Shown here in pieces: positions 20,429-30,512 of a stretch of DNA of 64,000 bases; within the stretch, counting starts at the first letter, position 1; every line of letters starts with the position of its first letter. Position numbers and translations under genes: made by a program. Source of the stretch: Lodderomyces elongisporus (lineage: Eukaryota; Ascomycota; Pichiomycetes; Serinales; Debaryomycetaceae). Location of the stretch: positions 1-64,000 of the forward strand of contig NC_083676.1 of NCBI RefSeq assembly GCF_030384665.1, in the 5' to 3' direction. Under the pieces are notes generated by a model that saw only the letters and a list, made by a program, of their open reading frames with translations, made no database searches and was not told the origin of the DNA.

Positions 20429-22861
20429 ATGGAAACGGTGCCTAGACTTAATGAAGGCGACGAATTGCAAGTTGGGAAACACAAGGTCGAAGTAGTGAGA
20501 TACCTTTCCGAAGGAGGATTTGCTCAGATTTATCAAGTTCTCACCACATTCGAAGTTGGCACCACTACGGCGACTAAAACTAAGGCAACCTCTACAACTA
20601 CACCAACATCAACATCAGCGTCAACACCAGCCAAAACACAAGCATGTCTCAAGAGAGTCATTGTGCCCAACAAAGCTGGGCTTGATCAATTGAGGAAAGA
20701 AGTCGAGGTTATGAAAGTGTTTAGACATGCACGCAATGTCGTCACCTATATGGACTCACACGCCGAGAAGCTCGGTAATGGGACCTACCAGGTGTTGGTG
20801 CTTATGGAATTGTGTCCTGGTGGCTCTTTGCTAGATCATATGAATGCTAAAATTAAGACGAAATTGACAGAGCCCGAGGTGTTGCAGATTATGTTGGATG
20901 TCTCCCAAGGAGTTTACGAAATGCACAAACAGAAACTAATCCACCGTGATTTAAAAATCGAAAATGTGTTGATTAATTCTAAAGGTAGATTTAAACTTTG
21001 TGACTTTGGATCCACATCACCGCCAATAATGCCACCGCAAGATCAACAACAATTCAAGTTTATTAGCCACGATATTCTTTATCACACAACACCGCAATAT
21101 CGCTCGCCTGAGATGATGGACTTGTACCGTCAAGTGCCTATCGATGAAAAAGCCGATATTTGGGCCTTGGGTTGCTTCTTGTACAAATTGTGCTATTACA
21201 CTACTCCTTTTGAGGCTAATGGAGAAATGGCAATCTTGCATGCATCTTTTCAGTTTCCACCAATCCCACAATATTCGGGTGATTTGAAGAATCTTATCAT
21301 AATCATGCTTCAAGAGAATCCATTGTACCGACCAAATATTGTGCAAGTGCTTATGTTGGTGAGCAAGTTGTCAAACATTGAGTTTGAGAGTTTAGGATTG
21401 AGAGATTTTTGTAACCTTGGTCCGTATAATTTCCAGCAATTACAGGAATACCAAATGCAAAAACAGGCAGAAGTTATGCGTGAGAAGCAATTATACATTC
21501 ATCAGCAAAATATGGCACAAGCAGCGCAAGCAGCTCAAGCAGCACCGACCTCGCAACCAGTGCCAGCAGTGTCAGCAGTGTCAGCAACGGATGCTTATCA
21601 AGTGCCTGGTGCACCTCTAACTGTAAATCAACAAGTTGATGACGAAGGAAAACGAGAAGGAGGAAGAGAAAGAGAAAGAGAAGGAGAAGGAGAAGGACAA
21701 GGAGAAGGACAAGGAAAGCAAGAGCCTGCTGTTGATGAAGAAGATGAAAACACTGCAGATGCAAAGAGTGGAAAATCTGATCACCTTTCAGTTGAAGCTG
21801 AGCCGAAAGTTGCTTCTTCTGCTGATTCGCTTGTTGGTTTTAGTCTGGGAAATGACCAAAGTTTTTCCGATTTAGAGCAATTGAGCGATGCCGAGGAAAG
21901 GTTTCCTTCATTAGAGCATCTCAACATCAACGCAGAAGCAAATGATTCAAAGCAAGAAAAGTCAGAACGTACTTCTGTTGATGGTATTGTTGATGAGCCA
22001 AAACCTAAAGCAGATCCTCCAATTTCTAAGGTTAATAGTGGAAACAATCCGTTCCATAACAATAAGCAAACACATAACCCATGGAGTATGTCACCGGAGT
22101 TTAATCCAGTAACTCCGATACAACTGCGGCGATTAGACGCTCATAAATCTTCAGAGCGTGCTCATGACAAGTTTGATTCCCCACATTTGAATAACGCCGC
22201 TTTTAACTATCAAAACCTCCAGCATGTCCAATCTCACCCTCTGTCGCCACCACCATTGCCACCATTACCACCAGCAGCACAAATCCAATTACAATCACTG
22301 TCTCAGTCACAGCCACAGCCACAGTCAAATCCACATCCACAGCAGGCATCACTACCTTCGCAAGTACCACATTCATCTCTAGTCGAAGCACAACCATACT
22401 CACAACAGCACAAGCACCAGCAGCAACAACAGCAGCAACAGCAACAGCAACAAGATGAAACTGCGTATGCACCTCCGTTGCCTAAGAATCGACCCATCCC
22501 TGCTTCTACTCAATCATTCTCTACTTCCCTGGCACAGGCTCCTCGTGTCGAAACAAACTTGATTGATTTAGATAATACATCTGATGCGCAAAAGGCTTCA
22601 GAAAATAAGGCAAATTCATATTCAAAGCCAAACATTTCAAAGAGGTTTTCTTCAAACTCCCAGCTTATGCTTCAAGAAGAAGTTGTTGATTTCGCTTCTG
22701 ATGATGAAAATATCGATAATGCGTCAGGCATGAACAGGATGAAGATTCGCAAATCATTGAAAAACAATCCAAAGGGACGAAGGTCAGGTGAACTAAAGAG
22801 GACAGAGAGTTATAGTAACAACGAGTCGAAAAAGAGACTTTCGTTTTTTGGCGGCAATTAA
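20429..22861 (+). CDS. AKL1: Ark1/Prk1-family kinase Akl1
   Basis: 810-aa Ser/Thr kinase of the NAK/Ark1-Prk1 family, which phosphorylates endocytic coat and actin-patch proteins. The ATG at 20429 is chosen; the open frame before it has only a TTG. The glycine loop is SEGGFAQIY, the catalytic Lys is K75 in ACLKR, HRDLKIENV has D174, and DFGSTS has D192. An extra T/S-rich loop of about 30 aa sits between the glycine loop and K75. TPQYRSPEMMDLYR, LIIIMLQENP and RPNIVQVL fit Akl1 better than Ark1 or Prk1. The tail has a poly-Ala/Gln stretch, a basic-acidic repeat, a proline-rich PPPLPPLPP (SH3 target, probably Abp1), a poly-Gln run and a C-terminal KKRLSFFGGN. Two CTG codons in Ser-rich tail sequence (22241, 22298) are probably Ser. 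Confidence 0.9.
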   Translation: METVPRLNEGDELQVGKHKVEVVRYLSEGGFAQIYQVLTTFEVGTTTATKTKATSTTTPTSTSASTPAKTQACLKRVIVPNKAGLDQLRKEVEVMKVFRHARNVVTYMDSHAEKLGNGTYQVLVLMELCPGGSLLDHMNAKIKTKLTEPEVLQIMLDVSQGVYEMHKQKLIHRDLKIENVLINSKGRFKLCDFGSTSPPIMPPQDQQQFKFISHDILYHTTPQYRSPEMMDLYRQVPIDEKADIWALGCFLYKLCYYTTPFEANGEMAILHASFQFPPIPQYSGDLKNLIIIMLQENPLYRPNIVQVLMLVSKLSNIEFESLGLRDFCNLGPYNFQQLQEYQMQKQAEVMREKQLYIHQQNMAQAAQAAQAAPTSQPVPAVSAVSATDAYQVPGAPLTVNQQVDDEGKREGGREREREGEGEGQGEGQGKQEPAVDEEDENTADAKSGKSDHLSVEAEPKVASSADSLVGFSLGNDQSFSDLEQLSDAEERFPSLEHLNINAEANDSKQEKSERTSVDGIVDEPKPKADPPISKVNSGNNPFHNNKQTHNPWSMSPEFNPVTPIQLRRLDAHKSSERAHDKFDSPHLNNAAFNYQNLQHVQSHPLSPPPLPPLPPAAQIQLQSLSQSQPQPQSNPHPQQASLPSQVPHSSLVEAQPYSQQHKHQQQQQQQQQQQQDETAYAPPLPKNRPIPASTQSFSTSLAQAPRVETNLIDLDNTSDAQKASENKANSYSKPNISKRFSSNSQLMLQEEVVDFASDDENIDNASGMNRMKIRKSLKNNPKGRRSGELKRTESYSNNESKKRLSFFGGN

Positions 22862-23204
22862 AGTTGGTCATAGAAATGTATAGAAGATTATAATAGTTTA
22901 TACTTTATTAAATCGAATTGAATTGTATTGTATTGTATTGTATTGTATTGTATTGTATGGAAATTTGTTGTATTTGTATGTATCGTAAATTAATATAGTG
23001 CATTGAATTGTACTGTATAGTGTTATAAATGCGTCTATGTATGTAATGTAAATTTCTTCAATTTTTTTTTTTTTTTTTTGATTATTCTTTTTTTCTTTTG
23101 CGAACAAAAACCGGGTATTTTGCGTCTTCAAAATATATTCCGCTTTCCAGAGATGCCGTTTATCCTTTCTTTTGTATATAGCCATCTACCATAAATCACT
23201 AAAA
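22862..23204. promoter_or_regulatory. EMW1 upstream region
   Basis: 343 bp. Holds a (TATTG)n pentanucleotide repeat (about 22919-22957) and a T17 run near 23063-23079. Nothing else supported. Confidence 0.4.
22919..22957. repeat. (TATTG)n pentanucleotide microsatellite
   Basis: Seven to eight consecutive 5-bp units just beyond the AKL1 stop codon; the first two units read AATTG. Confidence 0.85.
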
Positions 23205-26000
23205 ATGGACTCTGTGGCACAGCTGTTAGCACAGCTAGTCTTGTTAGCTCCACCTAACGCATATCAGCCAATTAATGAAGATAGGGTTGATAGGCTCACA
23301 AAGGCGATCCTTGAAGGAAAGTATGCCGACCTCATTGAAATCAGCGATTTCAAAGAACTCTCTAGTTTGCCCTCCCTCCAAGCGATTCTTGCTAGATACC
23401 CCAATGAGCCACTCTTGGATGTTTTGAAAGATTATGTGACTGAATTAGTAAAAAACGGCAGCAACTTACTTGGAGAAAGTTACTGGTTTAGTCTTGAAAC
23501 ATATGCAGTTGCATTTTTACAGCTATTCATTCAAGTCAATTATACTGGTCCGCCTGTTAATTTTAGTGCCGGCACCTTGTGGTTTCCACACGCGGATCAA
23601 CAACAATTACAAACGGATTGTGTGCGTGCGTTGGATATTGAAGGACAACAAGCTTACGATTTGATGCAAGACCCCATCCATTTGATTGTTGCCAAATTGA
23701 TTCTTGAGAAATTGCTCAACTTGCCAGCAAATTTCTCTTTATCGTACCTGTCACTGGTGATTGACTCGCTCGATAAAACTATGGAACTATCCAAGAATTT
23801 AGTTGACACTTCCAGTAGTCCAAAAGATGCATCAATTATATGGTGGTTGGTGAGAGCATTACAAGTTCACTCAAATATTCTTTCTGAGCCATCGAGTGTG
23901 CTTTCGTCTATAAGTGGTGTTTTGTTTAACGAAAAGATATTGACGCATTTTTCAGCTATTAATCAAGAGCACCAAAAGTTACTTCGTACTCAGTTTTTGT
24001 TAGAACAAGCTCGTATTCATATACATGCACAGACTGAACACGCGGCAACTGCACCATTGCTCAAAGCGACCGAGTTATCTGGCCTTCAAATTTTGCTTTC
24101 TGGTGCCAAGGCCAAAAGAACCAAGTTTCAAAAGTTCACAACCTCCAACTTGATTGTGCTTGCCAAAAGTCAAGGAAAAACAGCTTACGATGATAGTGAA
24201 AAAGTGTCCCATGAGACATTTGACTTGAACTCTGATTTGTTGTTGGAAAAGCCACAGTTTGAGACATTAGAGGATCTCCAACTGGAAGTTGAAGACACCA
24301 GTAAAAGAATCAAACTCGATTACGGGTCAATCAAAATCGACTTGGAGGAGAATAGGTTGCTTCCCATTGCCATGAGGCAAGAGTATATTCCCGAGGCATT
24401 GCGCGAATTGGATCCAAACAATCAACCTGCATTAAACTGTCTCGATGTGTTACAGATTCTTTTACGTTTCCAAGTTATTAAACAAACCTCACCTGCGGAC
24501 GACCCATTGATTAGCGAGGAACTTTTCGCTCTTGTTGCTAGAGTAATTTATCATGCAGATTCTGATGGAGTGGATGTCAATTGGTTACTATTTGCACGTG
24601 CGCTTTGGGAGAGATCGTTATTGGAATCTGGCAAGTCAAGAACTGTCGAAAGAGGTATTTTGCAAATGACTTCCTTGATTGAAGAGATGGGACTCAAAAT
24701 CAAATCAAGGGTGATTCCTACTCTGAAAGAAGTAGATGAACAGGATCCACTTATGGAAGCATCAAAGAGACTAAGATTTATTCATCAGTTGCCACTATTG
24801 TCGCAATGGGCCATGGATATTAAGCTAGCTGAGAAATATATGTCTCTTGGTATTATCAAGTCAGCTTTAGAAATATATGAGCGTCTTGAACTCCCATGCG
24901 AAGCTGCGTTGTGTTATGCTGCTACTGACCGTGAAAGAGAAGCAGAGGAAATCTTGGAAAAGAGATTAGAGGAGAATCCCAAGGATGCTAGAGCAATGTC
25001 GATTCTTGGAGATATTAGACAAGATCCAACTTTATGGCAAATGGCATGGGATACAGCTCATTATGCCAAAGCCAAGGCTTCCATGTCGCACTACTACCAC
25101 TCGCCCCCACCTTCTTCGGGACTTACAAGAGACTTGCAATTGGCTATATCAAACATGTTTGAGTCACTTAGTGCAAACCCTTTGAATTACGAAAATTGGT
25201 TCTTTTACGGCTGTTGTGGTCTTGAAGGTGGTAACTTTGAGCTTGCATCAGAGGCATTCACGCGATGTGTATCGCTTGACGATTCCAACTCTTATGCTTG
25301 GTCGAATTTGGCTAGCGCGTTAATCAAACTCGACAAAACAAAACCAGCTTTCAATGCATTGCAAAAGGCTATTAGATGCGGAGGTGATAAAAAGTCGTGG
25401 AGAATATACGAAAACTATTTGAATGTTGCTGTCAAATTGAATGAGTGGAACGATGTCTTGATGGCGTACTGGGAATTGCTTCAAATTAGAAAAGACGAGG
25501 GAGACGGTGCGATAGACATTCCCGTGTTGGAGAAATTGTCACAAATATTGTTATCTTCAGACTATCCTCAAGATGAGTCAACCAGATTGACGCATTTCCA
25601 GAAATCGTGTATCAAATTAATCTGTGAGGCTATACCGGAGATTATTACTTCCTCGGCCAGATGTTGGAACATTGTTGCTAGAGTCGAGTTGTGGCGAAAA
25701 CGCCCATGGGCTGCATTAGAATGCCACGAAAAGGCTTATAGGGCATTATTGCATAGTCCAGATCTCGACTCGAAAGAAGAAACTTGGAATGAAGTCGTTG
25801 AAGCTTGTGAGAATCTTGTGAGTGCATTTGAGTCACTTGGTGAACTTCCTGGTAAGCACGGTGCAGGAGATGTGGTTTGTAAAGATTGGAGATACAAAGC
25901 TAGAATGACTATAAGGTCGCTTATGTCTAAAGGTAAACACACTTGGGAGGACTCTGCTGGGTGGGAAAAATTAGAGACATTGAAAGATGATTTGAGTTAG
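23205..26000 (+). CDS. EMW1: TPR protein Emw1 (TTC27 family)
   Basis: 931-aa protein of the Emw1/TTC27 family, essential in S. cerevisiae and linked to cell-wall integrity. The ATG at 23205 (MDSVAQ) is used; a longer frame to 23172 would need TTG. The N-terminal two-thirds is helical without a named domain. TPR-type repeats occupy about residues 600-760, with NPLNYENWFFYGCCGLEGG, an ASEAFTRCVSLDDSNSYAWS unit, and AFNALQKAIRC. WRIYENYLNVAVKLNEW then matches the TTC27 C-terminal block. Total length is close to the 904 aa of yeast Emw1. It is in tandem with AKL1. Confidence 0.85.
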   Translation: MDSVAQLLAQLVLLAPPNAYQPINEDRVDRLTKAILEGKYADLIEISDFKELSSLPSLQAILARYPNEPLLDVLKDYVTELVKNGSNLLGESYWFSLETYAVAFLQLFIQVNYTGPPVNFSAGTLWFPHADQQQLQTDCVRALDIEGQQAYDLMQDPIHLIVAKLILEKLLNLPANFSLSYLSLVIDSLDKTMELSKNLVDTSSSPKDASIIWWLVRALQVHSNILSEPSSVLSSISGVLFNEKILTHFSAINQEHQKLLRTQFLLEQARIHIHAQTEHAATAPLLKATELSGLQILLSGAKAKRTKFQKFTTSNLIVLAKSQGKTAYDDSEKVSHETFDLNSDLLLEKPQFETLEDLQLEVEDTSKRIKLDYGSIKIDLEENRLLPIAMRQEYIPEALRELDPNNQPALNCLDVLQILLRFQVIKQTSPADDPLISEELFALVARVIYHADSDGVDVNWLLFARALWERSLLESGKSRTVERGILQMTSLIEEMGLKIKSRVIPTLKEVDEQDPLMEASKRLRFIHQLPLLSQWAMDIKLAEKYMSLGIIKSALEIYERLELPCEAALCYAATDREREAEEILEKRLEENPKDARAMSILGDIRQDPTLWQMAWDTAHYAKAKASMSHYYHSPPPSSGLTRDLQLAISNMFESLSANPLNYENWFFYGCCGLEGGNFELASEAFTRCVSLDDSNSYAWSNLASALIKLDKTKPAFNALQKAIRCGGDKKSWRIYENYLNVAVKLNEWNDVLMAYWELLQIRKDEGDGAIDIPVLEKLSQILLSSDYPQDESTRLTHFQKSCIKLICEAIPEIITSSARCWNIVARVELWRKRPWAALECHEKAYRALLHSPDLDSKEETWNEVVEACENLVSAFESLGELPGKHGAGDVVCKDWRYKARMTIRSLMSKGKHTWEDSAGWEKLETLKDDLS

Positions 26001-27009
26001 TTTGAGTTAACATAAAGGGAGCAAGAGAGAAGAGAGAAAGTGGTTGATATATGGCATTTTGCTTGTGTCTTTGCTAATAGAGTTTATAATAGATTTTACG
26101 AATTTGTGTAGCTGGTGTTATCAAAGTAGTTTGTTGAGTCGATACAGTCTTTTCCACAGATTGTTTTATTATTTTCTCTTTGCTCTAAATGGTTGAAAGT
26201 AAATGATTATTGAAAAAGTGATTTAATCTAGATCATTTTCTTGCATTTTGCCCAGCTTACCAAGAACCAAAACCCAAAAACCAGAACCCAAAAACCAAAA
26301 CCCAAAAACCAAAACCCAAAAACCAAAACCCAAAAACCAAAACCCAAAAACGTCAGTAATTAATGAAAAAAAAGGAACGAAATTAAACTTTCAAGTAAAC
26401 AAATGGTCACATAATAGGTGAGTATTTCTTTTTCAAATTAACTACGCGTCTTGCTAAGCATTATTTCTACAAAGTCCCCAAATATCAAGTAGAAAAAGAA
26501 AACAAATGTTACTGCACAATAAAGATCCCCCTTTAAGCATTGAGAAGCCTTAATAAATAAAAGTGCTGGAAACTTGTATACTACAGTCCTTACATTGTAA
26601 CAGCCGTTGGCTTCTCTCGCTTTGTCCACTATCCCCTTGATGTCTCGAAAGGGTAAAAAGTATAAAAATAAAAGTTAAAAATAAAAAAAAAAAAAATAAA
26701 AATAAAAAAAAAATGAAAACAAGAATGAAGGCTGTGGTGATAACAATCACAATGAAAATATATACATAGGCCGAAAAAAATTAAAGACAAGTCGCTCTAA
26801 AGTAGAGAGAGAAAAAAAAGTTGATACTACAACATAAACATCAACACGAAATATCAAAATCACACTACAAGTAAATTCAACACCAACACCATATAAACAA
26901 TTCGTGTTTCTTGACTCAACAACCAGCACCACTTCTACCTCTACCTCTACCCCCAACTTCTACCTCAACACACACACACACATAAATATATATGCTTCTC
27001 TAACTGATA
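26001..27009. other. Gap between EMW1 and the NIPA-type gene
   Basis: 1,009 bp. A 14-bp minisatellite of AACCCAAAAACCAA type covers about 26265-26350. A minus-strand 63-codon frame at 26438-26629 has no ATG. A long A/T-only tract lies at 26660-26712. No gene is supported. Confidence 0.45.
26265..26350. repeat. 14-bp minisatellite (AACCCAAAAACCAA)
   Basis: About six units of 14 bp, one carrying a G substitution. It lies 260 bp beyond the EMW1 stop. Confidence 0.85.
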
Positions 27010-28128
27010 ATGACAATGGACGACAAATACATAGGACTTGCATTGGCAATGTCTTCCTCACTAGCGATCGGTACCTCCTTTATCATCACCAAGAAAGGTC
27101 TCATGGATGCCGCAGCACGTAACCGAGGCTCCTCAAACAATAATGGCTCTGTTCAAGCAGCAGACTATTTGCAAAACCCCATCTGGTGGGGAGGTATGAT
27201 CACCATGGCTATTGGCGAAATTGCAAACTTTGCAGCATACACATTTGCACCAGCAATCTTGGTTACACCTTTGGGTGCGCTTTCTGTGATTATTGGTGCT
27301 GTTTTAGCTGCAATCTTTTTGAAAGAAGAGTTGGGCACTTTGGGGAAAATGGGGTGTGCCATTTGTCTTATGGGATCGGTGATTATTATTCTTCATGCGC
27401 CTCCTGATAAAGAGGTTGAAACCGTTGACGAGATATTAGGATATGCAACCCAGCCAGGGTTTTTATTCTACTGCTGTGCAGTAGGGTTATACTCACTATT
27501 TATGATTTACAAGATTGTTCCTAAATACGGAAACCAGAACCCAATGATTTATTTGTCAATTTGTTCTTCCGTTGGCTCCATTTCCGTGATGTCCATTAAA
27601 GCATTTGGCATTGCTTTGAAGTTGACCTTGGGTGGTAACAACCAATTCACACATGTTTCAACGTATTTGTTTTTGCTTGTTGTCGCTTTGTGCATTGTTA
27701 CGCAAATGAACTATTTCAACAAGGCATTGGACCAGTTTGACACATCTATAGTCAACCCATTGTACTATGTCACATTCACGACATTTACATTGGCAGCATC
27801 ATTCATCTTGTTCCGTGGTTTCAACACTACATCAGCTGTTGATATCATCTCATTGTTAATCGGATTCTTAATCATCTTTAGTGGTGTTTACTTGCTTAAC
27901 ATTTCGAGAAAGGAAAATGATGGCCATAATAGAGAAATGTTTGGTGTTCATAGCTCCAAAGATATGGCTCCTTTGGACAATGGTGTAGGTGGCTTCTCAA
28001 CAATGAGAAGATCAATGCAAATGAACAGGTCAGTAGACTATGACGATGAAGAGATGCTTGGCTTGAGAAGAGTAGACAGTTTTGAAATCGATAGTGATGG
28101 AGAAGGTGAGAGAAATTATAGACATTAG
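27010..28128 (+). CDS. NIPA-family magnesium transporter-like membrane protein
   Basis: 372-aa polytopic membrane protein of the NIPA (DMT superfamily) group, implicated in Mg2+ transport in animals. The family blocks are GTSFIITKKGL, NPIWWGGM, GEIANFAAYTFAPAILVTPLGALSV and the following FLKEELGTLGKMGC, which are strongly conserved in NIPA proteins. Later helices include MNYFNKALDQFDTSIVNPLYYV. I count about nine hydrophobic segments up to residue 300. The cytosolic C-terminal tail is polar and acidic. The frame begins MTMDDKY, so the second Met at 27016 is an alternative start. It is convergent with TIF11. The substrate in fungi is not established from sequence. Confidence 0.88.
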   Translation: MTMDDKYIGLALAMSSSLAIGTSFIITKKGLMDAAARNRGSSNNNGSVQAADYLQNPIWWGGMITMAIGEIANFAAYTFAPAILVTPLGALSVIIGAVLAAIFLKEELGTLGKMGCAICLMGSVIIILHAPPDKEVETVDEILGYATQPGFLFYCCAVGLYSLFMIYKIVPKYGNQNPMIYLSICSSVGSISVMSIKAFGIALKLTLGGNNQFTHVSTYLFLLVVALCIVTQMNYFNKALDQFDTSIVNPLYYVTFTTFTLAASFILFRGFNTTSAVDIISLLIGFLIIFSGVYLLNISRKENDGHNREMFGVHSSKDMAPLDNGVGGFSTMRRSMQMNRSVDYDDEEMLGLRRVDSFEIDSDGEGERNYRH

Positions 28129-28564
28129 AGAAGTATTGACGTCAGAGATTGCGAAAAAAGAAAAACAAAATTGGAAAATCAAATTTTTAGGAAATATAGG
28201 GCCAAAAGTATAGAAATTAGTAGTTATGTTAAAGATAAGTTGAGATTTTATTTTTTAGACAAATACAAAAACAACAAGAAGAAGAAGAAGAATGAAAAAA
28301 AAATAAAAAGCCAGGTCATTATTCTCTATGTACAACCCATTACATTATAATTATAATTATTGTATAATTTTTTTTTTTTGCTTGTTCAAGTCACCTCAAA
28401 CATCTAGTTTCTCTATCTTATAAATATCAAAGCTGGAATTGGACCTCGAATCACCAGTAATTCGCTTCCATGTGAAGCTTGAGACTTGAGAAAAAGAAAA
28501 AAAAATCTTTACTTGATGGTTTATTTCTCCTACTTTCTTTGCTCTTCATCGAAAACATCACAAC
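28129..28564. other. Convergent 3' region, NIPA-type gene / TIF11
   Basis: 436 bp tail-to-tail spacer, very AT-rich, with a GAAGAAGAA run near 28280 and a poly-T near 28370. No gene or RNA seen. Confidence 0.4.
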
Positions 28565-29023
28565 TTAGATATCATCAATGTCCAACTCCTCATCTTCAGA
28601 TTCACTGTCGTCAGCTCCACCGAATTCGAAATTGACATCTTCATCATCGTCTGCACCAAATGTATCGGTTTCGTTAATCTTGGCATTCTCTGGTAATTCA
28701 CCTAGCTGTTTCAATGATCTTGCCTCATCGGAGTTGTATTTGTGGACAACATCACATTGATCATCTTGGAAATCTCTCAAACTGACCAAAATAATGTCAC
28801 CTTGACCCATCCAAACTTTCTTTCTCATCTTACCTCTAATGTGGCCCATTCTTTTCACGGCATCGAAACATTGGACTTCAATTCTACCATTTCCCAACAT
28901 TTTGGTGATTTGAGCATACTCTTGTCCTTCTTCTTTCAAGATTAATTCTCTCTTCTGCCCGCTGTTATCGTTCTTTCCTCTTCTTCTATTCTTTCCTCCT
29001 TTTCCTTTACCTGATTTTCCCAT
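28565..29023 (-). CDS. TIF11: Translation initiation factor eIF1A
   Basis: 152-aa eIF1A, which with eIF1 promotes scanning and start-codon selection on the 40S subunit. The basic N-terminal tail ([12 protein letters not shown]) is followed by the OB fold (about 28-110) with [20 protein letters not shown] and the [21 protein letters not shown] stretch. The C-terminal acidic tail ends DELDIDDI-like, the eIF5B-binding motif (here EELDIDDI). Length and all motifs match yeast Tif11 (153 aa). Start is the first ATG. It is divergent from CTK3 with 401 bp between starts. Confidence 0.97.
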   Translation of the reverse strand: MGKSGKGKGGKNRRRGKNDNSGQKRELILKEEGQEYAQITKMLGNGRIEVQCFDAVKRMGHIRGKMRKKVWMGQGDIILVSLRDFQDDQCDVVHKYNSDEARSLKQLGELPENAKINETDTFGADDDEDVNFEFGGADDSESEDEELDIDDI

Positions 29024-29424
29024 TTTTTTTTTGATTTGGTTTCTGGATATAAATCTATAATGAGAAAAGAAATTTGTAACTGGTTTTTTTCTTTTTTTTT
29101 TTTTCTTCTTCTTCTTCCCTTGCTTGAATTGTCGATAGCCAATTTTTTTTTCCTCTCTTTCTCTCTCTTACGTTTACTCACTCACACTTTCTTTTTTTCC
29201 TTGCGCTTGGTATCTGCGTGCTACTACATCTCTTTGCTTCACGCCGTTGTATTTTATCTTTTTCTAAATTTTTTTTTGCATCTTACACGAATTTGTTCAT
29301 TTAATATTGTATAAAGTACTAATTCATCAGCTACATCAATTGCAACAGTTCAAATTACTACAACAACATAAACCCATTTCACAAACCTAGCAGGCCTAGC
29401 ACACTATTTACCACCTCTTTGACA
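29024..29424. promoter_or_regulatory. Divergent promoter region, TIF11 / CTK3
   Basis: 401 bp. T-rich/CT-rich on the plus strand at 29080-29200. No definite factor sites recognised. Confidence 0.4.
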
Positions 29425-30327
29425 ATGGACTCGTTTGAAGTTGCTAGTCAATTCAGCACAATACTCAGGAATTTGACTCCTCAGTTTCAGCTGCTTTCGA
29501 AAGCCACTTATTTTGCATTGAAAAACTATGACAAAGAAGACTACATTGTCCCCACAATAACAAGTGTGCTCGAAGATGCTAAACTAGACTTGAATTCGAA
29601 AGCAACAATTTTCCAATTCATTGACCTTCTCTTTGCAGAAAGTTTTCAGAATGCACAGAAATTTAAAAATGCATATATAGAGAGCATAAAACAGCTCTTG
29701 CCAAAATACATTGATAGTATATGTCCCAAAGAAAACCCTGCCAACTTCCAAAGCACCTATGAAAGCCTACGTAGAATCACCAAATCGTGCAAAAGAGATT
29801 TTCTGGAGTATGAAATGATGTTCCGAGATAGTTTATTGACTACAGAGGATCTAAGTGCGCTTGATCAAGGCGAGTTGGAAATACTGAGCAAATCGAAATT
29901 CGCAATTGAAGATAATGATGACGCACTAGTCAAGGCATGGAAAACCTTATTGGAAAAGAAACGAGATAGCCAGTTGCAAAGGTACAAGTTACTCAATAGT
30001 TCACAAACAGTCGAGGAGAATGTTGATGAAGAGCAGATATTCAATATGCGTTTAAAACTGGATTCACGACAGCTCTTGTCAAAACGACAAATTATAGCAA
30101 GGATGGAGGATGAGCGAGAGAGCCATAAACGTTCAAAAGAAAATATATGGTGTGTCAATCGAAATGTGGGTTCGAGTTCTCGATTCGTCTCTGAAGATGA
30201 GTTTTTTGAAAATTACTGGACAAAATGCCAACCATTATCGAAAGCTGAAGACCATGAATTTGTACGCAATCTACAAGAATTGAACGAGATGGCGTTGAAA
30301 AGTTATAAAGACGAACAGTATTTTTAA
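29425..30327 (+). CDS. CTK3: CTDK-I gamma subunit Ctk3
   Basis: 300-aa subunit of the CTD kinase I complex (Ctk1-Ctk2-Ctk3), which phosphorylates Ser2 of the RNA polymerase II C-terminal domain. The N-terminal two-fifths is an all-helical, CID-like domain (MDSFEVASQFSTILRNLTP through FLEYEMMFRDSLL). The best family evidence is the C-terminal block RMEDERESHKRSKENIW followed by SEDEFFENYW, matching S. cerevisiae Ctk3. The ATG at 29425 is chosen; the frame upstream has only a TTG. It is tail-to-tail with TPS3 (185 bp between stops). Confidence 0.85.
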   Translation: MDSFEVASQFSTILRNLTPQFQLLSKATYFALKNYDKEDYIVPTITSVLEDAKLDLNSKATIFQFIDLLFAESFQNAQKFKNAYIESIKQLLPKYIDSICPKENPANFQSTYESLRRITKSCKRDFLEYEMMFRDSLLTTEDLSALDQGELEILSKSKFAIEDNDDALVKAWKTLLEKKRDSQLQRYKLLNSSQTVEENVDEEQIFNMRLKLDSRQLLSKRQIIARMEDERESHKRSKENIWCVNRNVGSSSRFVSEDEFFENYWTKCQPLSKAEDHEFVRNLQELNEMALKSYKDEQYF

Positions 30328-30512
30328 GAAGAATGATAAGCAAAGAGAAGAAACAAAAAAAAAACATACAAAAGCACATACAAAAACAAAGATGCAACTA
30401 TATCACAATTATGATTGAGATCCTCTTATTTTTAACCTCCTTCCTCTTCATTTCATCTATAGCTATTTATTTTATACCTAAAATAAACAAGAAATTAAAC
30501 TTTATATTGCTT

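Noticed and set aside
26438..26629. 63-codon minus-strand frame with a hydrophobic centre
   Set aside because: It starts at GTG, has no upstream ATG before A/T-only sequence, and no convincing splice acceptor.
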